64,000 nt of DNA from Cornus controversa (taxonomy: Eukaryota; Streptophyta; Magnoliopsida; Cornales; Cornaceae). The notes beneath the pieces are model-generated. The model did not search any database and was not told the DNA's origin. It worked only from the letters and a program-made list of their open reading frames with translations. How positions within the stretch are numbered: the stretch's first letter is position 1; each line of letters opens with the position of its first letter. The position numbers were made by a program, and so were the translations under genes. This document shows positions 34,837 through 46,806 of the stretch, piece by piece. The DNA lies in assembly GCA_026545225.1 (NCBI GenBank), contig CM048849.1, positions 29,522,336 through 29,586,335 on the forward strand, written 5' to 3'.

Positions 34837-36991
34837 ATTGATTGAAGTGCACTTTTCGGTTTATCGAAGCTCTCACTTCGTTTAATCGAAGTGGAGGTTT
34901 TGATCAATCGAAACTTACATTTGATCGAACTTGTATCGTAGTACTATCGAAATTCCATTGGAATTTATCACCTTTCCATCAAAAAAATTTTCGATACATA
35001 ACCAATTAATTGAAACTCTTTGATTAAGCGAAACAGGGGTTTCGATTAATCGAAAGCCCCCGAAACAGTTTCCCTGCAAAATCTTCTAAGTGTCAATTTT
35101 CATGTTTTGTCCCCATTCTTACCATACACACTCCTTATTTTACCAATTCATCAAAACAACCATTCTCATAAGTTTAGACGTGTAAAAATGAACATCAATG
35201 CAAAATCATCGTTCACATTGTCTAGCATTTACCATGCTCAAAAAATACATATAAAGTATGAAATCATAACATGTTCTCGAAACATAAGAGGTCTTATACA
35301 TGTTCAACACTTACATATAGTCCACAACCTAGACATACATTCAAATAAAGCATTAAAAGTCTTTAAATGAAACTGATCTCGCTCCACACCAACTCACTGT
35401 TGGGGAGACTCCATCACTTCTTTACTATTTTTTGAAAAGAGTTAATACTCGTCGTATGAGCTACAACACGCTCAGTAGGAATATCTAAAACACAATTTCA
35501 TAAGTTCCATAATTATCACGTAAACATACATTTGCATTTAATCATGTTATGCAAATATTCGTACATCATCTCAACCATATAATAAGTAACATATGATGCA
35601 ACATGATATGTATAACTCCATCATCTCCACACATCCATTAAACTCCAATTCCCTGGACGGTCCAATCCCACCTAATTGAGGCTCCTAATAGGATCACCTC
35701 ATCGTAGGACTCCATTTTAGGGAGTATCCTCTTCCATCTAACTAGAACTCCTTGTCGGATTTCTCCATGAGACTCCTCATTGGATTACCACACGAGGTTC
35801 CTCCCTAGATTGCCTCGCACACTCATCAAAAGGACTTACTGCCCAATTAAGCTCACCACCCTCACCATATGCTTGCCAATGAATGAAGATGGACTACACA
35901 TGCTCATGTTAATTATGCATATGTAATTGAAAGTAACATTTTAACTACTCAACATGTTTGTATATTTCCATACAATTCTCGCATGTATTCATATTGAACA
36001 TATATCATATTTTCCATATTTCATATCATTTATATCGATAATTAAACATGTATTACATCTAAACATACTTTCAAAATAATTCATCAAACACATAAGTGTC
36101 ACATTTACAAATAAACATGAATACACATGATTCTTTCACATTTCACCTTGAACATGCTTCATAATCATCTAAGGAAATTATAAACATGTAATAACATCAT
36201 TTCACATTGAGGACTCATTAAATTGTATAATCTAGCATGCTTTAACCTTGAAAGACATCTAATTATACCCATATAACCAATTGGTTGTCATACACAACCA
36301 ATATACACCCAAATCCTGGATTTCATGAGTTAGGCATCCTTACCTCAATTTGGAAAAGATTCCAAATAAAATCTCCAATTTCCTACTAAAATTAACTTTC
36401 TCTGAATTCAATTCTGAATGGATCAAACTCGATCCCTCGATGCGTAGACCAATTCTCTCTTCTTCGACGCCTTCCAATTATTGCCTCAAGCTTCTTAAAT
36501 TCAATGCAGAAAGAAGAAGATGAATATAGATATATATATATGTATATGTATTGCTCTCTCAATTTGGCTGATGAAGAATGAGAAATGAGAGTTGTATTCT
36601 CTTCCTTTCCATTTATAAACCTAGCCTCTCATATTTACAAAAATGTCACTAGTCACTTACTGAACCTTCTTGGGCTTTGGTTTTCTTTTGGTAACTCTTA
36701 CGGACCCAAAATTGATTCCATAGTGTATCAAATATTTTATTTAATCTATCCTCAAAATTTGGTGCCACTACGACACTTTCGGATTTTTTGGGCCCACCGG
36801 ACCCGCATCTCGGGCCCGTCTGACTCAAAAAATTCAAATTTTACCAAATACTCCGAAAACTTCCCCAAGACCTTATACAAGTCCCCAAACATGTATTTAT
36901 CATTTAAAACACATATATAATTATTTAAAACATTTATATGATAATAAATTAAATAAAGGAAAATCGACCAAAAAGGGTCACAGTTCTTATA
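34837..36991 (-). repeat. Solo LTR Q, 5'-terminal and central part
   Basis: In reverse it is collinear with the P 3' LTR from about 40248 to 42100: GGTCGATTTTCC start region at 36960-36991, GGGCCCACCGGACCC region, the promoter-proximal (TA)n near 36530, and the TTGGTTGTGTATGACAACC region. Joined to 16339-16753 it gives about 2570 bp, one LTR length, with no internal sequence. Q is thus a solo LTR later split by the Athila-like complex. Confidence 0.8.
34838..35080 (-). repeat. TTCGATTAATCGAA palindrome island in Q
   Basis: Words such as TTCGGTTTATCGAA, TTCGTTTAATCGAA and TTTCGATTAATCGAAA are repeated. It lies where the P LTR has its TGCATC island, but shares no words with it. Confidence 0.75.
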
Positions 36992-37367
36992 GAGCTAAAG
37001 TGAGTGAACAAGTGTGTGTGGTGTGCATGTGGGGCCCTATTGTGAGAATGATCATTGTATGTAACGATATGGATATATAAATAATGCTTCCGTTGATTTA
37101 TGACATGATGACTTAAATGATCTATCATTGTGACATTCCGGTGAGAAATTGGTATATTGAAAATGTAAAGGCTTTTACGACAAGTCATGGCCTGGGGTTT
37201 GGGGCATGATAGTTTGGTATTAATGATGATATCAGAGGGGGATAAATGGTAACTTGTCATGGTTGTCCGAGTCATTAGATGACAATTAGGTAATCATGAT
37301 AGCTCACTAACCGAAGTTCAGACTCGGACCGAGGGAGTCCCAGCGGTGTGGATTTTGGGGTGTGACA
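36992..37367 (+). repeat. 5' LTR of chromovirus P, 3' end
   Basis: It continues P's LTR from 16338 and ends ...GGGGTGTGACA at 37367. It is collinear with 42339-42717. An internal GGGGCATGATAGTTTGG near 37200 repeats the LTR end. Confidence 0.85.
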
Positions 37368-37370
37368 GCT

Positions 37371-37382
37371 TGATATCAGAGC
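37371..37382 (+). other. Primer-binding site, initiator tRNA-Met type (element P)
   Basis: TGATATCAGAGC differs by one base from TGGTATCAGAGC, the complement of the 3' end of initiator tRNA-Met. It lies four bases after the LTR end. Confidence 0.8.
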
Positions 37383-38049
37383 ACTAGGACGAATACCTAG
37401 GGACAAATTGTAATGGTCAGATTATGTATCGATTTGAGAGGGTACATTGAGTAATAGATTCACGTCAAAGCACTAGATCGAATACCTAAGGATGAAGGGT
37501 GAAGGTTGGATCACGTGTGGATTTGGAACGCTTAAAACCTTTAAGTTAAAAAATTAAAAATGTGTATAGACATGACATAGTTGATATGAGAACTTATATG
37601 CATGTGAAGTATGCTTACGTGATAACATGTTGAGTGATTATGTGATAACATGCATTATATGTTATGTGGTGACTTGAGAACATGCTTATGTGTTGAGGAG
37701 CATGCTTATGTGTTATGTGTTAAGTGGTAACATGTTTCTATGTTGTGTAGTATGTCGATTGGGTGAGGCTATCACTGTCGATAGGCCAGTAGATGTTACT
37801 ATGGTCGTAGACAGAGTGTGTCTGAAGTGTACTATAGAGACAGTTGAAAGGAAATATATATGTTTGATTTAATCCATTTTAAATTTGTAGACAACTCATG
37901 TTGTACGTCAGAAAAGGACGTGCATGAGTTGTGTGAGGCTCATAGTAAGTTGAGTGGTAAGTATTAGGTATGATGGGATTGTGAAAGCGGTACGGTACAG
38001 AACCCTAAGTGTGGTATTGGGTTCCACGAGGTGGATAGTCCATGAAATT

Positions 38050-38210
38050 GGGCAAATTTATGTGACTTATTTGGCAAGTGCACAAGCATTATATGGCTTA
38101 TTTGACAAGTACACAGGCAAAATGTGACTTGTTTGACAAGTGCATGGAAAAGGTGACTTGTTTTATCCAATGCACGAGATTTATGTTGTTTACTTTGGTA
38201 AATGCATGAA
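38050..38210 (+). repeat. ~35-bp minisatellite in P
   Basis: Four to five imperfect copies of a unit containing TGTGACTTATTTGGCAAGTG. Confidence 0.7.
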
Positions 38211-38714
38211 ATTATAGAATACGCCCTAAATGGAATACCGATATCGTGGTTGGTGTATGGACCATGATGGATTTTGTGAGTATGGTAGTTGATTGGGAAG
38301 AGACTTGGAAATCTTAAATGAAAGTTGGACCTTGGGTTTGTTTCGATGAGTGTGAAATATGTTGATTGTATTAGACTCTAGTAGAGTGAGTTAGGATTTG
38401 TAAATATGATTCCTTTTATGATATGCATGTGTGCATGGTGATAGTTTGGTAAGGGTACAAGTGGACAAGAAAGATATGTTATCAAGGTTAGTTTAGTGAG
38501 GAGAAATGGCCTGGCCAGACATTTTTCTTTGATTAGTACTTCTTTTACAACATGTCGAGTCTAGGTGATTATTGAGCTGACTTATGATTATTGACAAGTA
38601 AGGATTGAAACATTGAGATTCTGAGTGTAGATGGTTTCCACTTATAAGGTTGAGGAAACGATTTTTGTCCTCGGAGTATAGCAAGGTTTCATTGGTTTTT
38701 GAGGTAGTGGGTGT

Positions 38715-39240
38715 TGTCATTGGGACACAGGTTTGTCTAAGGACACACACACTAGAGTTGAGTTTGTCATTTTGACGCAGTTCTGTTAATTGACATACTC
38801 GGCAGACCAGAAAGGAGGTCAATTAGACATAGCTTTTGTCTATTAACACACTTAGTGGTAATTCTGGACACAGTTTTGTCTATTATTACACTCTTGGTGG
38901 TGAGTGTTGTCATTTAGATGCAATTTTGTTTACTAACACTCATATAGCATTGTCATTTGGACGCAGTTTTGTCTACCGACACACGCAGGGGAGTTAGGTT
39001 TGTCATTTTGACGCAGTTTTGTCTATTAACGCATGTAGTGTTAATTCTGAATGCAATTTTTTCTATTGTCACACTTACAGTGGTGAGCGTTGTCATTCAA
39101 ACGTAGTTTTGTCTACTGACACTCACCGGGGATGGAGCGTAGTCATGTGGATAGAGTTTTGTCTATTATCACATAAATGAAGGTTAAGTTTGTCATGTTA
39201 GACACAGTTTTGTCTATTGACATACTTGACGAACAGGTGG
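38715..39240 (+). repeat. ~45-60 bp minisatellite in P
   Basis: About ten imperfect copies of a unit with GTCATTTTGACGCAGTTTTG followed by TCTATTAACACAC. Spacing varies between 40 and 60 bp. It ends shortly before the integrase remnant. Confidence 0.75.
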
Positions 39241-39494
39241 GTTAAGATGCCCTAGGTATTGTAGTGTTTCACATTATAGGTTAGGATGTGATAAGGGTAT
39301 AGATGCAGGATGATGAGTTAGAGATTCTCTACTCGTAGATTTCTAGTGGTATAACAGTAACGGATTGGACCTTATGTCACTAGGATTTTGTGTTGGGGTT
39401 ACATATTCAAAAAAATAAAATGATACAGTTTGGATCATGGTTGACCTAGTTGACTAAGCCAGCTCACTTGCTTATAGAATGACGTGAGAGGCTT

Positions 39495-40215
39495 AGTAAG
39501 CAATATATGGAACATATTGTAAAGTTACGTGGAGTTTCAAGTATCCATTATGTTGGATAGAAATATGGGTTTGCCTTGAGGTTTTGGCAAGATTTCAAAT
39601 AGTACTTGGTCCATATTGCATTTAGATTTGGTATTGGTTAGGAGAACCATTTACCATATAAAGAGTTTGCATACAACGACAGTAATCAGGCCAGTATTAT
39701 TATGGCACCACTTGGGGCATTGTATGGCAGGTTATGTTGGTTTCTAGTTTATTGGACTAAGGTTAGTGAGATCACGACATTAGGGGCTAGATCGACGAAA
39801 GAATTATGCTGCTAAAAGAGGCATACAGTTATTCTTTGAGTTAGGAGACCACGAAAAGGATTGATATTAGACCATTTGAGATCCTAGAGTGTGTCGGTGA
39901 GGTAGCTTATAGATTGGCCTTACCACCACAGTTGGAAAAGGTTCATAATATTTTTCATGTTTCAATGTTGAGAAAGTATGATCTTGATCCATCACATATT
40001 TTGAGTTAAGTAGACATTGAGGTTGATGAGAATGTCACCTATGAAAAGAGACCAATTCATATTTTTGATTCTTGAGAGCAAGTTCTGAGGGGTAAGATCA
40101 TTCCATTAGTTAAAGTCTTGTGGCATCAAAACAATGTTGAGGAAGCTACCTGGGAGCGAGAGTAGGAAGTTCATTCTGAGTATCCGAACTTGTTTCCTTC
40201 AGGTATGGCTTAATT
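39495..40215 (+). pseudogene. Chromovirus integrase C-terminus with chromodomain region
   Basis: Degenerate end of a Ty3/gypsy pol. Recognisable blocks are YMEHIVKLRGV and RFWQDFK (integrase core, about 39505-39590), then a deletion. ENHLPYKEFAYNDSNQASI (about 39640-39700) and APLGALYGR follow. After further shifts come [20 protein letters not shown] with SMLRKY (about 39900-39978), DPSHIL, and the chromodomain-like stretch LVKVLWHQNNVEEATWERE (about 40108-40164). Several stops and frameshifts are present. The family (Tekay/Del-like chromovirus) is inferred from these motifs. Confidence 0.82.
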
Positions 40216-40247
40216 TCAGGGACAAAATCAGTTTAAGTTGGGCAGGT

Positions 40248-42717
40248 TGTAAGAATCGTGACCATTTTTGGTCAGTTTTCTTTTATTTTCATTTATTGTC
40301 ATAAAAATACTTTAAATGATTATATGTGTGTTTTAAATGTGAAATACATCTTTGGGGACTCGAATAAGGGTTCGGAATAGTTTTGGGAATGTTTGGTGAA
40401 ATTTGAGTTTCTTGGATCGGGTGGGTCCAGGAAGCGGATCCGGTAGGCCCAAAAATTTTGAAAGTGTCAGAATGACACCAAATTTTGAGGATAGCTTAAA
40501 TAAAATATTTGATGTACTCGAAATCGATTTTGAGTTCGTATAAGTTACCAAAATTGAAAATTGTGTCCGAGAAGGTTTAGTAGGTGACTAGTGGCATTTT
40601 TGTAAATATGAGAGGTCAGGTCTATAAATAAAAAGGATGAGAATACAGAATTCATTTCTCATTCTTCGTCGGTCAGCCGAATATAGAGAATAATATGTAT
40701 CTATATATATATTCATCTTCTTCCTTCTCCATTGAATTTGAGAGACTTGGGGCAAGAATTAAAAGGCACTGAAGAAGAGAAAATTGGTCTACGCGCTCGA
40801 GTTTCAATCCGTTTGGAATTAAATTCGGAGAAAGTTAATTTTTGTGGGAAATTAGGGATTTTATTTGAAAGTTCTTCCAAATTGATATAAGGATGTCTAA
40901 GCCATGGAATCCGGGGTTTGTGTGAGTATATTGGTTGTTTATGGTAACCAATTGGCTATATGGGTATAATTAGATGTCTTTCAAGGTTGAAGCAAGCTAG
41001 ATTATACTATTTAGTGAACTTTCAATGTTAAATGATGTGTTTACATGTTTATAATTACCTTAGATGATTATGAGGCATGTTGAAGGTGGAATGTAAAAGA
41101 ATTATGTATATTCATGTGTATTTGTGAAGTTGACATTTATGTATTTGATAAATTGTCTTGAAAGTATGTTTGGATGTGAAGCATGTTTAATTGTCAATAT
41201 AAATGATATGGGATGTGGAAGATGTGAAACATGTTCAATGTGAAAGCATGTGACGTTTAGTTGGAAAATGTGCAAGTATGACAATTAGTACTAAATTGCC
41301 TTGAATTGTATGTGCACGTTCACATGAACATATGGAGTTTATCTTTATTCATTGGGAAGCACATGGTGAGGGTGGTGAGCTCAATTAGGCGGATTGTCCT
41401 CTTGACTAGTGGAGAGGTAATCTAGGTAGGAACCCTCGCAGGGTAATCCGGGGAGGAGCCTTGTGGAGTAATCCAGTTTGGAGCTCAAATTAAATGAAAG
41501 AGGATATTCCCTAAAATGGAATCCTACGATGAGGTCATCTGGTTAAAAGCCTTAGTTAGGTGGGATTGGATGATCCGTAAGACCGGAGTGCAATGGATGT
41601 GTGGAGAGGATGAGGGAGTTATGCATATTATGTTGCATTATATGTTGCTTGTGATATAGTTGGGATATACGGATATTTGTGTAACATAATTAAATGCAAA
41701 TGTATGTTTATGTGGTATTCATAGAACTTACGGAATTATGTTTTAGACATTTCTACTAAGCATGTTATAACTCACCCCACGAGTATTAACTATTTTCAAG
41801 AAATGGAAAGAAAGTAATGGAGTCTCCCCAATGGTGAGTTAACGTTGAGCAAGATCGATTTCATTTAAATAGATTTAATGTTTTATTTGAATGCATGTCC
41901 GGATTGTGGACTATATGCATGTGGTGAACATGTATAAGATATTTTATGTTTCAAAAACATGTTATGATTATGCCTTATGATTGTATACATTTAAATACAT
42001 TGCTAAGCATGGTGAATGCTAAGTATTACAAATGATGATTTACATTTCTGTTTATGCATATATATGAATGTTGGAATGATTGAGGGGAGAGAGCATGACA
42101 TGAATCAAATGTTGAGTGTAAAGAAAGGCACCTAGCTAAGTAGAAATGATAAATCATAGTGCCTATTAGATGCATCGTAATATGCATTACGATATATCGT
42201 AAAAGCTAACGGAAATGAGAGGTCAAAAATAGTAATTTTTGCACCTTATTACGATACATGGGTGATGCATCGTAACTTACGATACATCGTAATCTAGGTT
42301 ACGATCCATCATAATAGCTAAATGCTGAGTGAGCTGAAGTGAGTTGAAGTGAGTGAACAAGTGTGTGTGGTGTGCATATGGGGTCCTATTGTGAGAATGA
42401 TCATTGTATGTGACGATACTGATTTATAAATATTGCTTTCGCTGATTTATGAAATGATGACTTAGATTGATCGATCATTGTGATATTCCAATGAGGAACT
42501 GGTATATTAAATATGTAAAGGCTTTTGCGACAAGTCATGGCCCAGGGTTTGGGGCGTGACAGCTTGATATTAATGATGATATCAGAGGGTGATAAATGGT
42601 AGCTTGCCATGGTTGTCCCGGTCATGGGATAATGATCGGGCAATCATAACACCTCACTGACCGGAGTTTGGGCTCGGAATGGGGGAGTCCCGATGGTCCG
42701 AATTTTGGGGTGTGACA
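40248..42717 (+). repeat. 3' LTR of chromovirus P (2470 bp)
   Basis: It starts TGTAAGAATCGTGACC after a purine-rich GTTTAAGTTGGGCAGG and ends ...GGGGTGTGACA. A TATATATATATTC run near 40703 may be promoter. A second LTR-end-like GGGGCGTGACAGCTTGATATT lies inside at about 42552. The flank at 42718 is GTTAT; the matching 5' flank is outside the window. Confidence 0.85.
42150..42325 (+). repeat. TTACGATGCATCGTAA palindrome island in P 3' LTR
   Basis: Repeated words GATGCATCGTAA, TACGATATATCGTA and TTACGATACATCGTAA. It is about 1.9 kb from the LTR start and matches the island at 16150-16325 in the 5' LTR of the same element. Confidence 0.78.
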
Positions 42718-43300
42718 GTTATGGTGATTTCACTCTTAAGCATGAGAGGGCAATGGGCCCTAGCCTTAGTTGGTGATTACTTTAATTTATTTCAGTGGGC
42801 TCCAGGCCCTAAGATCTGGGTATTTTGTGCAATCATTGACGTTGGAACATATTCTCAATAGTTGCATCTATGCTAGCTAATTTATTTTTGACTTGATTAA
42901 TTTAATCATAGTTAAACCCAAGTGCTTGGTGGGTCTTTGATGTAATTATCAAAGCTATTTTGTGATTAAATAAGTATAATCTAGTGGGCTAAAATAAATT
43001 ATCAATTGTTGAATTGGATTAATGGTACTTATTCATCCAATAGCTAATTATGCGTAGATGGATAATTTTATAAATTAACATGGTTGTTTAACCATTCTTG
43101 AATTGAAATGCAACCACACTTATATAGTGGAGTTAAGTTACGATAAATGAAATATTTGAATTGAGGTCATGAGATGACCTAGTCAATTAGTAGCTCATTG
43201 GAGCTAATGAAAGAATGGATCCAAATAAGATCCTCACTAGTGAATGATAAATGAAAATTAATTTGGTTGTATGGGAATAAATGGATTTACTATGTTGAGG
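42718..43300. other. Intergenic sequence, nothing recognised
   Basis: AT-rich sequence to the right of chromovirus P. No coding frame or clear element termini were found. Its texture is LTR-like, but no boundaries could be established. Confidence 0.4.
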
Positions 43301-43530
43301 GCATATATGTAATTACTAGAAATAGCTAAGCATATTTTTGTGCCAGGAGCATGTTTATAATTTTATATGCTAAGGGTATTTTTGTAATTTTCTATGTCAA
43401 GAGCATATATGTAATTACTAGAAATAGCTAAATGCTTTTTTGTGCTAGGAGTATTTTCTTAATTTTATATGCTAAGGGTATTTCCTTAATTTCATATGCT
43501 AGGGGTATTTCTGTAATTAGAAATAACTAA
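43301..43530 (+). repeat. 102-bp tandem repeat, about 2.3 copies
   Basis: GCATATATGTAATTACTAGA occurs at 43301 and 43403, each followed by ATGCTAAGGGTATTT-like sub-repeats. A partial third copy starts near 43502. It is followed by an AT-only, self-complementary patch (43555-43690). Confidence 0.8.
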
Positions 43531-44255
43531 GGGCATATTTGGTTTCTCAAGAATATTTGACATTCAAATTATTTTAAATTTAAATTTTATTTTTTCAATT
43601 TAAAATAATTTAATTTTGAATTTAGATTATTTAAAATTCAAATTTTTGATTTTTAAATATTTCTTTTTTAAATTTTAAAAGAAATCTGTTTTATTTAAAA
43701 ATTATAATATGTGAGATGTACAAGAAGAAAAAAACGAGTTACAAAAAAAAATAGTGTGAACTTTACTTCTAGGATATAGAGAGGGAGAGTCATGTTTTTT
43801 AGTTTTGCTCCATTCATGATCAACTAAGGAGACTCCCACATGTCATCTAAAGGAAAAGGCCATCGTAGTGATTCTTCTGGGTTAGAACGAAATGGTGGTG
43901 GCTTGGACATTAAAGAGTAAAAAAATTCACAGAGAAGAGGTTTAAAGGGTTTTGATGCTCATCCCCTCTAGGTATATTTATCTTATCAATCTTGTTATGT
44001 GTATATGTTGCATGTATGATTGTTATTACATGCAAAAGGAAAATTTTAAAATGGATGATTTTCAATAGCATCAGTTTCCTTTGGACCAAAACATGTTTCC
44101 TTTAATAACATAATATCACTGTGATATCATTACTTTTCAAATATTTTGTGGGCCCCCAAGTTTGAATAATGTCAAAGAAAAAGAAAAAAGAAGGAAAAAA
44201 TAAAGGAAGACCCAACAATGGTGGTTTCAGAGCAATAATGACAATTATGTATGTT

Positions 44256-44258
<3 letters not shown>

Positions 44259-44290
<32 letters not shown>
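44259..44290. repeat. (CT)16 microsatellite
   Basis: Uninterrupted CT dinucleotides. Confidence 0.95.
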
Positions 44291-44293
<3 letters not shown>

Positions 44294-44352
44294 GGAAATG
44301 AAGCATCAGGCAGTAAATGCTTTGAAAAATTCCTTTTATGTTGAATTATGTC

Positions 44353-44385
<33 letters not shown>

Positions 44386-44386
44386 G
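44353..44386. repeat. Compound (CA)n(TA)n microsatellite
   Basis: About nine CA followed by about seven TA dinucleotides. Confidence 0.95.
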
Positions 44387-45639
44387 GGGTTGCAAAATGA
44401 TTTTATTGTACCATAAATCGCTTTGTAAATTTTGTAAGCTGCATACTGGTGTCTTGATCAACCTCAGAAGTTTCATCCAACGTTGTCGCTGACTTTCCGA
44501 TTGGTTAAACAACTTTAATAACTTCTTGTTCTTCAGATCTGGCCTCAATACAACAATTGAAGTATAACAAAGATGAGAGAGAGAGAGTTTGGAAGGAGGA
44601 GAGAGAGGCGGGGAATAGAGAGGATTGGAGAGGTAAAAAAGGAAAGTAGTGTAGGTTAAGTTTGTCTAATTAAAATTGATTGATATATTAAGATAGTGAT
44701 TTAAGTTATTTAATTTATTTGAGGATATTTTTGGTATTTAAAAATTATCTCACTGACAAATTTAAACTCCGATCAATTTGAGGGGTGGTCAGAGTAATTG
44801 TGTCAAACCTTAAGATAAGTTGATTGCTTTTTTTTCAAAAATTTCATTTATAAGTAATTTAAACAAATCTCAAGAAAGATTGAAATAATTTATCCTAAAA
44901 TCACAGAAAAACATTTCACCTTTCGAATATGAGATGCAAAGCCAAGAGTAAGCTACTTTTACTAAAGTTTGATTTGACTATTATTTCTCTATAATTAGTT
45001 AAAGACTAAAACACAAATTGTTTCTTCATGTGGGACCAGGAGCCTTTTGAAGAGGTGGTGATGCTCACAGTGTATTTTTTAATTTTTTATTTTTTATTTT
45101 TCAAGCTCACAGAGATTCCAACACCACAGTATTATATTGTTGGAATTATGTGGCACGCATACGACAATGGTTTTTGGTTGGGTCCCACCAATACAACTGG
45201 TTCTTTTTACCTATTCTGTTTCCTTGGATTCTCATCATTGTCGTTTTAGACACACATGAAGAACAACCGGTATTCTGAAAAAAAGAAAGAAGAACAACCG
45301 GTAGGTCAAACATTTCAATCAGCACCGTCTATTCCACATCAAACGTCCATCCCATTTGCATATCGACGTTCAAGTAGGGTCCCACTTGCCAGGCCGTACA
45401 AGTACTGTTTGGTTATGAATGAGTGGTGAATAAAACATGTTAACAACCAGACAACAATATAGTGATAGTAAATCACCTTTTACGGGGAAAAGAAGGAGAG
45501 AAAACTTTTTCAGAAAGACAAACAACTTTGGTCCTTCTTGATTTAATTTTTTAAAAATTTAGAAAAATATTTTTGACAAAAATATGAAAGATAATTTTTT
45601 TTAAATAACTCTTTTTCTTAACATGGTTTTTTTTAAAAA

Positions 45640-46110
45640 TGATAAAATGTAAAAAAACACTCTCATTATGTACTAAAAAAAAAAACTCTGCGGTGCAAAA
45701 AAACTTCATCACTTTTTAAAAAAATGTGCAAATAAGGACATTTTGTCAATTTAACAACTAAAATATCTAAAACGTTTTTACACTCTAGTGTTATGTTTGA
45801 ATATTCAAAATGGACTAATCCGAATATTAATTTCTTATTTATTTAAAAAATGTGTGAATAATTCTTTATTTTCACTTGTTGAGTCCATCTGAAATAATAA
45901 AATAATTAAAATATATTATTAGTTAACATTTTAATTAAAAGTTAAGAAATATTGCATTCAAACATGACACAAGGGTTTTAAAGACTGTGAGTGACATTTA
46001 GGTCATTTTAAAAGAAGGGGTGTTTCCAGATATTGTAAAAATGCAGAGAGGCATATGTACATAATAAACTGCAGGTGAGTTTTCTATACGTTTTGTAAAA
46101 CGGGTAAAAA
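45640..46110. repeat. Possible decayed inverted-repeat element
   Basis: Left ATTATGTAC...CTCTGC...GTGTTATGTTTGAAT (to about 45800) recurs in reverse from about 46100 down to 45950 (ATTATGTAC, CTCTGC, GTGTCATGTTTGAAT). Arms are strongly diverged and termini uncertain. Confidence 0.3.
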
Positions 46111-46763
46111 TATATATTTTTTTAGTCACATTTAAGTCCTTTTTAAAATAAATGTGGTACTGAGCAAAACCTAACCGACGTGTCTTAATATACTTTCACC
46201 ACTAATTTTTATTTTTTCACTAATTTGACAACAAACTATGAAATAAAATACAAATTGCCAAACAAGTCCTTAGATATTTCTCACCTCATATATAATACAT
46301 ATACATATGGTGAGAGTATAACAAAACATATCATAGGTTGTCAACCTCAGAATAATACACAAGCTGCTCAGGTACAAAGATGGCACCCGAAGAAACCAAA
46401 AACGGCACTCTCAAATGTAGTGGGTCCACACACAGTGGAGCCAATACCTTTTATCGGACTATATTCCTATATCACATCATGATTGTAGTGGGGTCACACA
46501 GTAACAAAAATAGGCTCGTCAACATAAAACTGTAGCCAGCCCAGCACGGATTTTTAAAATGCTCCTAACTGACTGTACGGCCGCCACACTTTAGTACCAA
46601 ACTACCAACTGACACCAACCTCACTCTTTGTCCACCCTCATTTTTCTTCTTTGTTACCAACCTTGAAAAAAAAAAAAGCCAAAGCATAAAAGGTGCATTC
46701 CACGTGGCAGTATGGATTAATTTACCTTCATTGATGCCCTAATCAATGCTGATTTTTTTTTTT

Positions 46764-46769
46764 TTTATT
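46764..46769 (-). terminator. Candidate polyadenylation signal of the IPT gene
   Basis: AATAAA on the minus strand about 40 nt past the stop codon, followed by an A-run. Confidence 0.45.
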
Positions 46770-46806
46770 ATCAAGAAAAATGAAGAGTTTTCGTTAGTTG
46801 TAGTAC

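Larger units (their letters stand above)
37383..39494 (+). other. Internal region of P, no gag or RT visible, rich in minisatellites
   Basis: No Gag, protease or RT frame can be recognised. Three repeat tracts fill much of it: AACATGCTTATGTGTT-like words (37610-37760), a ~35-bp unit TGACTTATTTGGCAAGTGCA (38050-38210), and a 45-60 bp unit with TGACGCAGTTTTGTCTATT (38715-39240). The coding part has been deleted or replaced. Confidence 0.6.
43531..46763. other. Intergenic region with microsatellites
   Basis: It contains an AT-rich foldback patch (43555-43690), a CT/GA-rich zone (44259-44290 and 44570-44635) and CA/TA runs, with no supported gene. Frames at 44169-44548 and 45028-45249 show no recognisable domain. 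The segment 45640-46110 may be a decayed inverted-repeat element and is listed separately. Confidence 0.5.

Noticed and set aside
16339-36991. A 20-kb inversion between chromovirus LTRs
   Set aside because: The opposite-strand junctions are fully explained by insertion of a minus-strand solo LTR with near-matching target duplications, and P's LTR aligns without gap across the site.
44169-44548. Possible small gene around the CT/CA microsatellites
   Set aside because: Frames include translated microsatellite and no known domain; no start context or splice support.
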